The notes: a model not told the origin generated them from the sequence alone. A DNA stretch of 64,000 nucleotides from Enterovibrio norvegicus FF-33 (GCF_000286835.2 NZ_AJYD02000003.1:167527-231526), one strand, 5' to 3'; positions 19,280 to 29,280 are shown, counted from the stretch's first letter. Translations and numbers: made by a program.

Positions 19280-20788
19280 TCAGAAGAAACCTAACGGATT
19301 GATGTCGTAGCTCACCAGCAAGTTTTTAGTTTGTTGATAATGGTTGAGCATCATTTTGTGGTTCTCGCGGCCAATACCTGACTTCTTGTAGCCGCCGAAT
19401 GCGGCGTGTGCAGGATAGAGGTGGTAGCAGTTGGTCCACACACGCCCCGCTTGAATAGCACGGCCCATGCGATATGCGCGGTTAACATCACGCGTCCAAA
19501 GCCCTGCACCCAGACCGTATTCCGTGTCATTGGCGAGTGCTAGCGCTTCAGCTTCATCTTTGAAAGTAGTCACAGCGATCACCGGACCAAAGATCTCTTC
19601 TTGGAACACACGCATGGTGTTGTCGCCTTTGAAGATAGTCGGTTGCACATAGTAACCACCATTCAGATCAGTCGAATGACCGCCCATCAAGACTTCAGCA
19701 CCTTCGGCACGGCCGATGTCCATGTAACCCATGATCTTTTCGAATTGCTCATTGGATGCCTGAGCACCCACTTGCGTTTCGGTGTCGAGCGGGTTGCCAT
19801 GTTTAATCGCTTTAGTGCGTTCAATGACCTTGGCGATAAACGCGTCATAAATGCTTTCTTGAACCAGCACGCGAGATGGGCAAGTACACACTTCGCCTTG
19901 GTTAAAGAACGCCAGCACGCAGCCTTCAACGGCTTTGCTGATGAATTCATCTTCTTGCTGCATCACATCTTCAAAGAAGATATTCGGTGATTTCCCACCC
20001 AGCTCAACCGTTGAAGGGATCAGGTTGTCAGCCGCGCAGCGCAGCACGTGGTTACCAATGGCCGTCGAACCTGTGAACGCTATTTTCGCAATGCGCGTTG
20101 ACGTTGCCAGAGCCTGACCGGCTTCTGGGCCCATGCCGTTAATCACGTTTAAAACGCCTGGTGGGATCAGATCGCCAATGATTTCCATCAACAACAAGAT
20201 AGTGGTTGGCGTTTGCTCCGCGGGTTTAAGAACGATGCAGTTACCAGCAGCCAATGCTGGCGCCAGCTTCCATGCCGCCATTAATAGCGGGAAGTTCCAT
20301 GGGATGATTTGCCCTACAACACCGAGAGGCTCATGAATGTGGTAGGCCACGGTATTGGCATCGATTTCAGCCGCAGACCCCTCTTGCGACCTAATCGCGC
20401 CGGCGAAGTAGCGGAAATGATCGACACAAAGCGGGAGGTCAGCGGCAAGGGTCTCACGAACAGCCTTGCCGTTTTCCCACGATTCCGCCACGGCCAAGTA
20501 TTCGATGTTGGCTTCGATGCGATCGGCAATTTTGAGCAAGATGTTTGAACGCTCTGTGGCAGATGTAGCCCCCCAAGTCGCTTTGGCTTGGTGAGCGGCG
20601 TCGAGCGCCAGCTCAACGTCTTCTGCGGTTGAGCGAGGGATTTCAGCGATGGAATCACCTGTGCAAGGCGAGGTGTCGGTGAAATACTGCCCTTTGATTG
20701 GCGGAACCCAGTCACCGCCGATGTAGTTAGCATAACGCGCCTTAAAATTAACGACGGCTCCGTCGGTATTCGGTTTTGCGTAAATCAT
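19280..20788 (-). CDS. exaC: NAD-dependent aldehyde dehydrogenase, ExaC-like
   Basis: A 502-residue class of aldehyde dehydrogenase that oxidises acetaldehyde or similar products of alcohol oxidation to the acid in the cytoplasm. Seen: cofactor-binding [35 protein letters not shown], the catalytic Glu in VELGGKSPN, the catalytic Cys region [12 protein letters not shown], and EEIFGPV. The C-terminus ([10 protein letters not shown]) resembles the ExaC/AldA group. AGGGGTGG precedes the ATG. It is a separate transcript from the alcohol dehydrogenase, with its own 395-bp upstream region, and ends at the terminator at 19194-19218. Confidence 0.92.
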   Translation of the reverse strand: MIYAKPNTDGAVVNFKARYANYIGGDWVPPIKGQYFTDTSPCTGDSIAEIPRSTAEDVELALDAAHQAKATWGATSATERSNILLKIADRIEANIEYLAVAESWENGKAVRETLAADLPLCVDHFRYFAGAIRSQEGSAAEIDANTVAYHIHEPLGVVGQIIPWNFPLLMAAWKLAPALAAGNCIVLKPAEQTPTTILLLMEIIGDLIPPGVLNVINGMGPEAGQALATSTRIAKIAFTGSTAIGNHVLRCAADNLIPSTVELGGKSPNIFFEDVMQQEDEFISKAVEGCVLAFFNQGEVCTCPSRVLVQESIYDAFIAKVIERTKAIKHGNPLDTETQVGAQASNEQFEKIMGYMDIGRAEGAEVLMGGHSTDLNGGYYVQPTIFKGDNTMRVFQEEIFGPVIAVTTFKDEAEALALANDTEYGLGAGLWTRDVNRAYRMGRAIQAGRVWTNCYHLYPAHAAFGGYKKSGIGRENHKMMLNHYQQTKNLLVSYDINPLGFF

Positions 20789-21184
20789 TGTCCACCCCTG
20801 TGTTTGGCGATTTTCCCTGTGTCGTCCCTAACATGTCTTAGTCAAACCAAATATCTATTTAAGGAGTTGGTCAATTCAGAACAGTGTCAGGCGTTATGAT
20901 TAGAGTATGAAACTCTCACAGGATCTCTCCATCGCCCCATGGTCGGCAAAATCTCATACTTTGGAGGGAGATGAGACCGGGAGCGAGGGCTAGGCCACAG
21001 ATTTACGCGCTTAACGATGAGTATTATTCGCTCCGCACACCTCTGTCTGTCCCGATTTCAATAACGGCAACACGTTGCATGACGAATACCTGTTATCACT
21101 GCGTTCATGGCGATCATCAGACAAGAGAATGCCGAGCATCCGCTCGGCATTGTGGTTTTCATCAAGTAAATTCAACGTGAAGGT
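20789..21184. other. Intergenic region between exaC and the PQQ alcohol dehydrogenase
   Basis: A 396-bp stretch with no gene I accept. The exaC-proximal part (20789-20920) is AT-rich and should hold the exaC promoter. The distal end holds the hairpin at 21128-21151. A plus-strand reading frame at 20971-21180 has a good ribosome-like sequence but runs through that hairpin and looks random. Confidence 0.5.
21128..21151. terminator. Hairpin after the PQQ alcohol dehydrogenase gene
   Basis: A perfect 10-bp stem AATGCCGAGC/GCTCGGCATT with a 4-nt loop lies 34 nt past the dehydrogenase stop. It lacks a strong T run on the minus strand (CTCTTGTCTG), so it may be a weak terminator or an mRNA 3'-end stabiliser. 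Confidence 0.65.
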
Positions 21185-22951
21185 TTAGCGCTTCGGCAGC
21201 TTAAAGGTCCACACCATGCCACCTTGGTTGAAGTCCTTCACGCGCTTGGCAACGTCGCCCCCCCAAAGTGGCACTGCACCGCCCCAGCCAGACAAGACCG
21301 AGATGTATTGCTCACCGTCCATGTCCCATGTCACCGGGCTACCCACGATGCCAGAGCCAGTATTGAACTTGTAAAGCAGCTCGCCCGTCTTGTCATCAAA
21401 AGCCATCAGGTAGCCTTCTGGGTTACCGGTGAATACCAGTCCACCCGCGGTCGTCAACACGCCACCCCACAAGGGCGCATAGTTTTTGTATTCCCAGACA
21501 CGCTCACCGGTTTTCGGATCGTAAGCACGCAACACACCGATGTAATCTTCATTTAGCGCTTTAATGGTAAAACCCGCACCGAGGTAAGCGGCCCCTTTTT
21601 TGTAAGCAACCGGCTCATTCCAAATGTCCATTTGCCACTCATTAGCAGGCACGTAGAACAAACCCGTTTTCGCGCTATATGCCATCGGCATCCAGTTTTT
21701 ACCGCCAAGGAAGGACGGCGCGGAAGTCACGGTGTTGCCCTGCTTGCCGTCTTTAATTTCGGTTGGATCGCCTGGGCGGTTCTCTGACACAAACATTGGA
21801 CGACCTTTGTCATCCAAGCCTTTTGCCCAGCTGATTTTGTCCACAAACGGGAAACCACGAATGAATTCACCGTTGGTGCGATTCAACACATAAAAGAAAC
21901 CGTTACGGTCAGCCGTGGCGGCAGCTTTCACTGGCTTGCCGTTTTCGGTGTAATCAAACGAAATCAGCTCGTTCACCCCATCAAAATCCCAGCCATCGTG
22001 CGGCGTGGTTTGAAAGTGCCAAACAATTTTGCCGTCATCGGGATCGATCGCGAGGCGAGAAGAGGAAAAGAGGTTATCGCCCGGACGCATGTGGGAGTTC
22101 CATGGCGCGGGGTTACCCGTACCAAAAAACAGTAAATCCGTGTCGGCATCATACGTGCCACCTAACCAAGGTGCAGCGCCGCCGCTTTTCCACAGATCCG
22201 CAGGCCAGGTTTGACCCGGCTTACCGCCAGAAATACCGTTCTCCATTTTCTTACCGTCTTTCCACACGTAACCCATGTGGCCTTCAACGGTCGGGCGCTC
22301 CCAAACCAGCGCTCCGGTTTTGGCGTCATACGCACGTACTTTGCCGACAACACCGAATTCACCACCGGAAACGCCGGTGATCACGTTACCTTTGACCACA
22401 ATAGGGGCAGCTGTGATCGAATAGCCGTCTTGGTAGTTATCCACGGTTTTTTTCCAGCGCACTTTGCCCGTTTTGGCATCTAACGCTACTAGCTTGGCGT
22501 CCAAGGTGCCGAAAATCACCAAATCGTCATACAAGGCAACGCCACGGTTAATCACGTCACAACACGGCATGATGCCATCCGGTAATCGTGCATCGTATTG
22601 CCAAAGCTCATCACCCGTTTTCACGTCAATGGCGTAAACGCGTGAATAAGAGCCCGTCACATACATGACGCCGTCTTTGACCATCGGCTGGCTTTCTTGA
22701 CCGCGCTGCTTTTCACCGCCCAGCGAAAATGCCCATACCGGACGAATTTCTTGCACGGTTTCACGGTTGATGGATTCAAGCGGGCTGTAACGCTGCCCTC
22801 GAAGCCCAAGACCATAAGTCACGATATCCTCGGTGGTTTCCTGATCGGCGAGGATGTCTTCGTCCGTGACACCCGCATAAACCGGCGCGGCGGTCAAAGC
22901 GAGTGATAGCGCAGCATAAATGCCGCAGCGTTTAAATGACGTTGCTGTCAT
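21185..22951 (-). CDS. PQQ-dependent alcohol dehydrogenase, probably lanthanide type
   Basis: A 588-residue periplasmic quinoprotein of the ExaA/PedH/XoxF superfamily that oxidises primary alcohols. The signal peptide ends at PVYA26. An eight-bladed propeller with W-docking repeats follows. The rare adjacent disulfide is C130-C131 (MPCCDV). Likely metal/PQQ ligands are E198 (GGEFG), N280 (GTGNPAPWN) and the catalytic D322 in [12 protein letters not shown]324, two residues on, is the extra Asp that marks lanthanide-dependent members; calcium enzymes usually have Ala or Ser there. The C-terminus ([19 protein letters not shown]) is family-typical. Upstream on the same strand are the cytochrome and MoxJ-like genes. 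Confidence 0.92.
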   Translation of the reverse strand: MTATSFKRCGIYAALSLALTAAPVYAGVTDEDILADQETTEDIVTYGLGLRGQRYSPLESINRETVQEIRPVWAFSLGGEKQRGQESQPMVKDGVMYVTGSYSRVYAIDVKTGDELWQYDARLPDGIMPCCDVINRGVALYDDLVIFGTLDAKLVALDAKTGKVRWKKTVDNYQDGYSITAAPIVVKGNVITGVSGGEFGVVGKVRAYDAKTGALVWERPTVEGHMGYVWKDGKKMENGISGGKPGQTWPADLWKSGGAAPWLGGTYDADTDLLFFGTGNPAPWNSHMRPGDNLFSSSRLAIDPDDGKIVWHFQTTPHDGWDFDGVNELISFDYTENGKPVKAAATADRNGFFYVLNRTNGEFIRGFPFVDKISWAKGLDDKGRPMFVSENRPGDPTEIKDGKQGNTVTSAPSFLGGKNWMPMAYSAKTGLFYVPANEWQMDIWNEPVAYKKGAAYLGAGFTIKALNEDYIGVLRAYDPKTGERVWEYKNYAPLWGGVLTTAGGLVFTGNPEGYLMAFDDKTGELLYKFNTGSGIVGSPVTWDMDGEQYISVLSGWGGAVPLWGGDVAKRVKDFNQGGMVWTFKLPKR

Positions 22952-23077
22952 GGGAGTACCTCATTGTTGGCTGACTGCTTGGGTAAGCACGTCATGTCGT
23001 GATTTCATGCTAGCGCCACCTCGCCCAATCCCGCCGCATAGCGGCCTTGATTTGACAGGGAAAGCAGGCGCTAAACG

Positions 23078-24097
23078 TTAAAGGGGCACAGGCAAATAGC
23101 GATTCGGCAGTTGATAGCTAACGCCATACTTTTCGCCCCAGCGTAAGAAGTCGCCGTTTTCGATGTGTGCGACCACAATGTCTTCCAGTGCATACGCCAA
23201 CTGACGGTAGTTTGTGTGCACGGCGATACCGAGTTCCCACTCGGCACGGCCAAGTAAAGGGAATGCAAGCTCAGTGAGTTTCTGGGTGGGAGCTGCGTCT
23301 GGCGACGCGTTTTTCTTTGATGTGTCTGACAAGAATTCGTCGTTCCGTGATGTGTTTTTCACCTTGTTTGATGCGGGGTAAGAAGCTTGCTGATGAAGCC
23401 ATTGGAGCTGTGAGCTCATCCCCATCACCATGGCGACATCGCCGCGTTTCAGCGCCGAAAAAGCCTCGGTTACCGAAGGGAAGGTACGGCTGTTATCGCG
23501 AAAACGCCCGCCGTATGCCGTGGTCAAATAAAACTGAGGCACGGTGTCGACTTCAACCCCAACAGGGTGATACATAAAACGTGCTGCGGTTTGCGGTGTA
23601 TCGAGTTTGTCGCCGTCATATGCCAGCAACCAGCGCTCACTGTGGTAGGGCGCAAACATATGGACCAACTCATGAGCGGGCAAGCCGAGATCGTCGCGCT
23701 GCATGGCGAATGCTCTGTCGTAAGGCACTCGCAACATGACGTCAGCTTTCACACGCTGGCCATCGTCGCTGGACAGGTTCATCCCCTTCCAAAGGTAATT
23801 GCGCATGTCATCTTCAACGGTTTCATCAGGTGTCATCCAGTGAAGATTTAGCTCGACGCCTAGCCCTTTTGCCAACGCATTTGCCAGCTCAACATCCATT
23901 CCCGCAGGGTTGCCATTTTCGTCCATAAACGAATACGGTGGGAAGTTGCTATACACGGCAATGCCTATCACTCCTCGCGATTGAATATCGTCGTAAGACA
24001 GCGCATTTGAAGGCCCTACTTGCAGCATCCATGTCGCAAGCAGTATCGAGAAAATAGGGCAAAGCCTTGTTGAGATAAGCGGCAAAATTCGAGTCAT
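23078..24097 (-). CDS. MoxJ-like periplasmic binding protein of the PQQ dehydrogenase system
   Basis: About 339 residues, with a signal peptide (~1-34) and a family-3 solute-binding fold (GIAVYSNFPPYSFMDENGNPAGMDVELANALAKGLG; ELGIAVHTNYRQLAYALEDIV). Relatives are encoded next to methanol and alcohol quinoproteins (MoxJ/XoxJ) and are thought to assist dehydrogenase maturation or activation rather than import a nutrient. ATG 24097 is preceded by GGAGG 7 nt away; GTG at 24100 is the alternative. Fourteen nt separate it from the cytochrome gene, and 126 nt from the dehydrogenase. An unusual Lys/Asn/Ser-rich insert (~245-275) lies before the last strand region. Confidence 0.85.
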   Translation of the reverse strand: MTRILPLISTRLCPIFSILLATWMLQVGPSNALSYDDIQSRGVIGIAVYSNFPPYSFMDENGNPAGMDVELANALAKGLGVELNLHWMTPDETVEDDMRNYLWKGMNLSSDDGQRVKADVMLRVPYDRAFAMQRDDLGLPAHELVHMFAPYHSERWLLAYDGDKLDTPQTAARFMYHPVGVEVDTVPQFYLTTAYGGRFRDNSRTFPSVTEAFSALKRGDVAMVMGMSSQLQWLHQQASYPASNKVKNTSRNDEFLSDTSKKNASPDAAPTQKLTELAFPLLGRAEWELGIAVHTNYRQLAYALEDIVVAHIENGDFLRWGEKYGVSYQLPNRYLPVPL

Positions 24098-24111
24098 CAC
24101 TGCGCCTCCCG

Positions 24112-24564
24112 TTAACCGTTTTCCGGCGCCACGGATTCAAGCCAAGTACGAATTGCCCACAGCGCTTCTTGGTTGAGGTGCTCCGTCATCTTCGGCATGT
24201 ACACCGCGCCATTACGCACCGCGCCGTTTTTCACGCGATAGATGTACCACTCATCCCCATCATAGTCGGGAGACAAGATGCGAAGATCCGGCGCAATACC
24301 GCCTGAAATGCCTTCAAGACCGTGGCAGCGTGCGCAGTTTTGGTTATACGCCGACGCGCCAATACGCTCGACTTCCACCCTGACATTGCCAGACAAATCG
24401 CGATAAGGGTTGGTGTCGGTCCAATCAGCCCCCAGCACCGGAATGGATGTGGTGTCGATAGATTGCGGGGTGACATTGCCATGAGCAAAAACAAGCTGTG
24501 AACTGAGTGTCGCGACAAGTGCGACAGCGGTGACTAAGCAGATATTGCGTTCAACCTTTTCCAT
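24112..24564 (-). CDS. Cytochrome c550, PedF/ExaB-like
   Basis: A 150-residue periplasmic monoheme cytochrome that accepts electrons from the PQQ alcohol dehydrogenase. The signal peptide ends at ~27 (LVFA|HGNV). The heme motif is C77-A-R-C80-H81 in YNQNCARCHGLEGISGGIAP, and the axial Met is in VYMPKM (M123 or M126). The HGNVTPQ start and the conserved ALWAIRTWLES helix match the PedF group. First gene of the cytochrome - MoxJ-like - dehydrogenase run; AAGGAG precedes ATG. It is divergent from the ABC system, with a 212-bp shared promoter region. Confidence 0.92.
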   Translation of the reverse strand: MEKVERNICLVTAVALVATLSSQLVFAHGNVTPQSIDTTSIPVLGADWTDTNPYRDLSGNVRVEVERIGASAYNQNCARCHGLEGISGGIAPDLRILSPDYDGDEWYIYRVKNGAVRNGAVYMPKMTEHLNQEALWAIRTWLESVAPENG

Positions 24565-24776
24565 GTTGCGCGAGCTCCTTTTTCAATCAATGCGGGGAAC
24601 GTTTAAGCAGTACAGGGAGAAGTGTAGGAGCGTCAATGTATTGAGAACATGCTACAAAAGCGGGGTTATTCCTCATTCTTTGGGAGGATTTTTTTAAAAC
24701 AGAGACCCGCTATTTGGCAAAAGCAGACCACACTGCATACAGTAAAGACGGAATTTCATACGGAGTGTTTTAACCA

Positions 24777-25982
24777 ATGGATAGACTTGCTGTACTCGCC
24801 AACGGACGGATAATGACACTTTGCGTGCCCCTCTTTGCCGCGTTTTTTTCTTGTATGACACTTGCCAGCGTCAACATCGAAATAGGTCTTCTACGACAGC
24901 CCGTCGATACCTCCACCGCCGCGCCGATCTACCTTAGAGAACCAGAGAATAACGGCGAGGCAGGAGCCACCTTGTCGATTGATGATGCCAATGGTACCGG
25001 CAAATTTTTGGGTCAAAAATACAGCCTGCGCACCGAAACCAACGCAGATAGTGACCAGTTAAACGCCACCGCGAACCAGTGGTACCAAGACGGTGTGCGC
25101 TTTTTCCTGACCGACCTTGATACTCCTTCTCTTGTGACTTTGCGAAAGGCACTGCCGGACGATGCCGTGCTTCTCAACATCGGCAATCAAGACGATGCCT
25201 TGCGCACATCAACCTGCCTGCCGAACACCCTGCATACCGCCCTCAGTTACAGCATGCGCGCCGACGCCATTGCGCAATGGCTCAGAGTACGTCGACTCAA
25301 TCGCGTGTTTTTGGTCTCTGGAATGTCGCCAGAAGACGACGCCTTTTTGGTGACGGTCAAACGCACACTGAATAAATTCAATCACAAGGTGGTCGCAGAG
25401 AAAGTATGGAATTTTGATACCGACCTTCGCCGCACCGCGTCGGCTGAATTGCCTTTATTTACCCAAGCGAGCGATTACGACGTGGTGTGGGCTGTCGACG
25501 AAAACAACGTGTTTGGTCAGCATTTGCCTTACAACACTTGGTTACCTCGCCCTGTGGTTGGCACACACGGACTACGCGCCGACGGTTGGCATTACGTGAT
25601 TGAGCAATGGGGCGCGGTTCAGCTGCAAAATCGCTTCAATGATTTGTTCGCCCGCACCATGAGCGCTAAAGATTATGCCGCGTGGGTCGCTGTGCGTTCA
25701 GTTAACGAGGCTGTCACCGCCTCCAACACGGCTAACGTAGCGACCTTACTGCCCTTTATGTTGGGCGAGCGCTTTCAGCTTGCCGCTTACAAAGGTCGCA
25801 AGCTGACCTATCGCTCATGGAATGGGCAGCTTCGCCAAACCGTGCCACTGTTTGACGATCAGGCTCTGATTGCTTCCGCGCCATTTGACGGTTTTCTGCA
25901 CCCTCGCAACGAATTGGATTCTTTGGGCATTGATCGCGCGCAAAGCCAATGCCGCTTATACCCTTCACCCGATAACGCATAA
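24777..25982 (+). CDS. ABC-system substrate-binding protein linked to PQQ alcohol dehydrogenase
   Basis: A 401-residue exported protein (signal ~1-30, MTLCVPLFAAFFSCMTLAS) with a branched-chain-amino-acid-type periplasmic-binding fold by pattern (VNIEIGLLRQ; YSLRTETNAD; RVFLVSGMSPED; YDVVWAVDENNVFGQHLPYNTW). It belongs to the binding proteins always found with PQQ alcohol dehydrogenase ABC clusters. First of four plus-strand genes. GGAGTG lies about 10 nt before ATG. Ligand unknown; a product or cofactor of periplasmic alcohol oxidation is the natural guess. Confidence 0.83.
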   Translation: MDRLAVLANGRIMTLCVPLFAAFFSCMTLASVNIEIGLLRQPVDTSTAAPIYLREPENNGEAGATLSIDDANGTGKFLGQKYSLRTETNADSDQLNATANQWYQDGVRFFLTDLDTPSLVTLRKALPDDAVLLNIGNQDDALRTSTCLPNTLHTALSYSMRADAIAQWLRVRRLNRVFLVSGMSPEDDAFLVTVKRTLNKFNHKVVAEKVWNFDTDLRRTASAELPLFTQASDYDVVWAVDENNVFGQHLPYNTWLPRPVVGTHGLRADGWHYVIEQWGAVQLQNRFNDLFARTMSAKDYAAWVAVRSVNEAVTASNTANVATLLPFMLGERFQLAAYKGRKLTYRSWNGQLRQTVPLFDDQALIASAPFDGFLHPRNELDSLGIDRAQSQCRLYPSPDNA

Positions 25983-25994
25983 GGACGTCACGTT

Positions 25995-26972
25995 ATGACT
26001 CTGACTCGAACTCTGCTTGCTATGACGCTTGCCACCATGCTCGCAGCTCCAGCCTTCGCCAAGGAATTTGCCTACGTCGCCAATGAGAAAGACGACACCC
26101 TGAGTGTGATTGATATGGACACGATGGAAGTGGTCAACACCATCGCCGTCGGCGATCGCCCTCGAGGCATCGAACTCAGCAAGGACGGCACGCAGCTTTA
26201 CATCTGCGCCAGTGAATCTGACACCGTACAAGTGCTCGATCTAGCGACCAACACCTTAGTGGGCGAATTACCATCAGGGGAAGATCCTGAATTGTTCGCC
26301 CTTCATCCAGATGGCAAACGCCTTTACATCGCCAATGAAGACGATGCTTTGATGACAGTGGTGGATATTCCAAGCGCCAGCGTGATCGCGCAAGTGGAAG
26401 TGGGCGTGGAGCCGGAAGGTGTCGCGGTCAGCCCGGACGGAAACACGGCGATCATCACTTCTGAAACCTCCAACATGGTTCACTGGATTGACACCAAAAC
26501 CAACGCCATGGTGCACAACACTTTGGTCGATGCGCGTCCACGCTATGCGGAATTCAGCCCAGACGGCAAACAGCTTTGGGTCAGTGCAGAAATCGGCGGC
26601 ACGGTATCGGTTATCGATACAGCGAGCAAAGAGATCATTAAGAAAATCAACTTTGCGCCTAAAGGCGTGCACAAAGACAAAGTTCAGCCCGTGGGCGTGC
26701 GCCTGACCGCTGATGGAAAAACGGCGTTTGTCGCATTAGGTCCTGCAAACCACGTGGCGGTAGTCAATACTGATACGTTGGAAGTCGAAGACTACTTGTT
26801 GGTAGGTCGCCGCGTGTGGCAAATGGCGTTTAACGGTGCTCAGGACCGACTGCTTGCCACCAATGGCGTCAGTGGTGATGTGTCGATCATCGACGTGCCA
26901 AACCGCAAGGTATTAAAAACCGTCAAAGTCGGCCGCTACCCTTGGGGTGTTGCAGTCAAAGAGGCGAACTAA
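25995..26972 (+). CDS. YVTN-type beta-propeller protein of the PQQ-ABC cluster
   Basis: A 325-residue exported protein: signal MTLTRTLLAMTLATMLAAPAFA, then about seven YVTN-like blades (FAYVANEKDDTLSVIDMDTM; LYICASESDTVQVLDLAT; LYIANEDDALMTVVDI; and so on). Proteins of this kind accompany PQQ-dependent catabolic ABC systems; their role is not settled. It starts 12 nt after the binding-protein gene, with AAGGACG upstream. It could scaffold the dehydrogenase or binding protein in the periplasm. Confidence 0.85.
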   Translation: MTLTRTLLAMTLATMLAAPAFAKEFAYVANEKDDTLSVIDMDTMEVVNTIAVGDRPRGIELSKDGTQLYICASESDTVQVLDLATNTLVGELPSGEDPELFALHPDGKRLYIANEDDALMTVVDIPSASVIAQVEVGVEPEGVAVSPDGNTAIITSETSNMVHWIDTKTNAMVHNTLVDARPRYAEFSPDGKQLWVSAEIGGTVSVIDTASKEIIKKINFAPKGVHKDKVQPVGVRLTADGKTAFVALGPANHVAVVNTDTLEVEDYLLVGRRVWQMAFNGAQDRLLATNGVSGDVSIIDVPNRKVLKTVKVGRYPWGVAVKEAN

Positions 26973-26979
26973 CCCATTC

Positions 26980-27708
26980 ATGATAGATGTTAGCGAACTC
27001 ACTTACCGTTATGGCGCGCGCCTTGCGCTAGACGATCTCACCCTGTCGCTCGGACAGGGTTTGCATATGTTGCTCGGGCCAAATGGCGCGGGTAAAAGCA
27101 CCCTATTCTCGCTGCTTACCCAGCTCGCACCCTGCCAACATGGCGAGATTAAGCTACTGAATGAAACGCCTAGCCGACGTACCATGGCCAAGCTTGGCGT
27201 GGTGTTTCAGCAAAGCACACTGGATATGGATTTAACCGTGGCGCAGAACCTCAGTTATTACGGGGCGCTGCATGGTTTCAGCCAATCACAAAGCATGAAT
27301 AAAGCGGCTCCCTTGCTGGCGCACTTCTCGCTCACGGATCGGCTTCACGACAAAGTCCGTGCGTTAAACGGCGGGCATCGTCGGCGCACTGAATTAGTCC
27401 GCGCCTTAATGCACTCCCCTTCAGTATTGCTGCTGGATGAACCCACCAGCGGGCTTGATCCCAAAGCGCGTAGATCGTTATCGGATGCCGTGCGCGCCCT
27501 TTGCGAGCAGCAACCACTTTGTGTGCTGTGGGCAACCCATTTGATTGAAGAAGTGGATGACGATGACGATGTGCTGATCTTACATCGCGGCAAATTACAG
27601 GCACACAATAAAGCCAGCACCTTGCGCAGTCTGCATCAACACCCCACACTGGCAAAAGTGTTTGCCGCACTCACCACGGATGATGAAAACACGGAGGCCG
27701 CCCGATGA
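26980..27708 (+). CDS. ABC transporter ATP-binding protein of the PQQ-ABC cluster
   Basis: A 242-residue ATPase with Walker A GPNGAGKST (33-41), Q-loop GVVFQQ, Walker B VLLLDEPTSGLDP and switch His in LWATH. The signature motif is not LSGGQ but LNGGHRRR, which looks characteristic of this PQQ-linked subgroup. Start ATG 26980 matches family N-termini; upstream in-frame GTG/TTG codons inside the previous gene would add 10-11 residues. The start is only 7 nt past the propeller gene's stop with a poor ribosome site, suggesting translational coupling. Confidence 0.88.
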   Translation: MIDVSELTYRYGARLALDDLTLSLGQGLHMLLGPNGAGKSTLFSLLTQLAPCQHGEIKLLNETPSRRTMAKLGVVFQQSTLDMDLTVAQNLSYYGALHGFSQSQSMNKAAPLLAHFSLTDRLHDKVRALNGGHRRRTELVRALMHSPSVLLLDEPTSGLDPKARRSLSDAVRALCEQQPLCVLWATHLIEEVDDDDDVLILHRGKLQAHNKASTLRSLHQHPTLAKVFAALTTDDENTEAAR

Positions 27709-28493
27709 CCTATTGGTACGCGTTTGTTGGGATTTGTTATCGAGAATGGCTGCGTTTTTTCTCTCAGCGGGCGCGTTTTGCCGCCAGCTTAGTGAGGCCG
27801 CTGCTGTGGCTTATTGTGTTTGCGGCAGGTTTTCGGGCAACGCTCGGCATCGCCATCATGGAGCCCTATTCCACTTACATCAATTACGAGGAATACATAC
27901 TGCCGGGACTGTGCGCCATGATCTTGCTGTTCAACGGTATGCAAAGCTCACTGTCGATTGTGTATGACCGCGAAATGGGCAGCATCAAGGTGTTGCTGAC
28001 CAGCCCCTTGCCTAGACCGTTCTTGTTACTTTCAAAACAGATTGCGAGCGCATTGGTCAGCGTTTTGCAGGTCGGCGTATTCTTGGTCATCGCAGCCCTT
28101 TATGACAGACCACTTGAGCCGATGGGTTATATTCTGGCGATCCCTGCGCTTTTTCTCACCGCCCTCATGCTCAGTGCGCTCGGGATTGTGATTGCCTCTC
28201 GCATCAAGCAATTGGAAAATTTTGCGGGGGTGATGAATTTTGTCATCTTCCCGATGTTTTTTCTCTCTTCCGCGCTCTACCCGCTTTGGAAGATGCAAGA
28301 AGCCAGCGTGTGGCTGTATGAGATTTGCCGCTTTAATCCCTTCACATTTGGCGTCGAACTGATCCGTTTTGCACTGTATGAACAATTAAATGTCACCGCC
28401 CTGCTGGTGGTTTTTGCCTGTACCTTGGTGTTTGTTATTCTTGCGGTTGCGGGCTTTCAGCCCACGCGAAATCAAGGAAAAGGCGGACGCTAG
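27705..28493 (+). CDS. ABC-2 type permease of the PQQ-ABC cluster (PedC-like)
   Basis: A 262-residue integral membrane protein with six predicted spans, ABC-2/exporter type (YINYEEYILPGLCAMILLFNGM; YDREMGSIKVLLTSPLPRPFLLLSKQ; FVIFPMFFLSSALYPLW). ATG overlaps the ATPase stop (ATGA). The ABC-2 fold is that of exporters, yet the cluster also has a periplasmic binding protein, an odd mix that recurs in PQQ-linked systems. A hairpin at 28583-28604 follows. Confidence 0.88.
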   Translation: MTYWYAFVGICYREWLRFFSQRARFAASLVRPLLWLIVFAAGFRATLGIAIMEPYSTYINYEEYILPGLCAMILLFNGMQSSLSIVYDREMGSIKVLLTSPLPRPFLLLSKQIASALVSVLQVGVFLVIAALYDRPLEPMGYILAIPALFLTALMLSALGIVIASRIKQLENFAGVMNFVIFPMFFLSSALYPLWKMQEASVWLYEICRFNPFTFGVELIRFALYEQLNVTALLVVFACTLVFVILAVAGFQPTRNQGKGGR

Positions 28494-28582
28494 CTTCGTT
28501 TTTTTGCTTGTTTCAGTTAACCGCTTTTCAGTAACCTTTCGCTCCTGCAGCAACCCTTTCAGCCACAACAACAGGCATAAAA

Positions 28583-28604
28583 AAACCGCGCCGATGCGCG
28601 GTTT
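28583..28604. terminator. Intrinsic terminator between convergent genes
   Basis: A 9-bp stem AAACCGCGC/GCGCGGTTT with a 4-nt loop. On the minus strand it is followed by a long T run, so it mainly ends the barrel gene at 28630; it may also slow the ABC transcript. Confidence 0.85.
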
Positions 28605-28629
28605 CGAAACTTGCATTGCTTGGAAGCAA

Positions 28630-29280
28630 TTAGAAGTTCAGTTCAACGCCACCAAAGAAGCCGTCGTTCATGAACTTACCTGGGTTAGCGCCAAAGTAGT
28701 TGAAGTCGTAGTCTTGAACACGGTAACCCGCTTTAAAGTTCAGATCTGCCGCAACAAGACCCAGCGTGAACAATACGCCCGCTTCCGCATCAACCGTGCT
28801 GGTTTCATCGTAGCTACCAAAGCTGAAGGTACCGAACAGAGACACTGGCGTTGCTGGAATACCCAGACGCACATCACTGTAAACAGCGGGTTGCCACTCA
28901 TCGAATTTATGAACGCCAAAGTTACCTTCAAATTTCTGTAGGTTCAGACCGATATCGAAAGAAATCAGGTCGTTGTCCAGAATTTCATAGTAAGCGATCA
29001 AATCGTACTGAGTAAAAGCAACACTCTGTGTGTTAGCGCCTTGAGAGCTCACATCGGTGTAACGAATTTTTGCGTTAGGTACCAATGGGATGAAGTGTTC
29101 AAATGCGACGTAGTAAGAGCCCTGTACGTTAGTATCATCAGCACGAACATCGTTGATTTTCGCATCGGCGTACCAAGCATCCACACCCGCTTTAGCGCCC
29201 AAAAGCACCGCTGATTGCGCAGGCAGAGAAACGGTTGCTGCTACGGCTAACGCAGCAAGAGAAAGGTTTAATTTTTTCAT
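28630..29280 (-). CDS. Outer-membrane beta-barrel protein (TIGR04219-like)
   Basis: A 216-residue exported protein with a signal MKKLNLSLAALAVAATVSLPAQSA and alternating hydrophobic strands ending in the outer-membrane signature ...GGVELNF. The start AVLLGAKAGVDAWYADA is typical of a small porin-like family common in Vibrio and Shewanella. Function is unknown. It is a single-gene unit ending at the terminator at 28583-28604. Confidence 0.8.
   Translation of the reverse strand: MKKLNLSLAALAVAATVSLPAQSAVLLGAKAGVDAWYADAKINDVRADDTNVQGSYYVAFEHFIPLVPNAKIRYTDVSSQGANTQSVAFTQYDLIAYYEILDNDLISFDIGLNLQKFEGNFGVHKFDEWQPAVYSDVRLGIPATPVSLFGTFSFGSYDETSTVDAEAGVLFTLGLVAADLNFKAGYRVQDYDFNYFGANPGKFMNDGFFGGVELNF

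Noticed and set aside
20971..21180. Plus-strand reading frame of 69 codons with a GGAGGGAG ribosome-like sequence
   Set aside because: It runs through the hairpin at 21128-21151, its composition (many Arg, Cys and His) looks random, and it resembles no protein I know.
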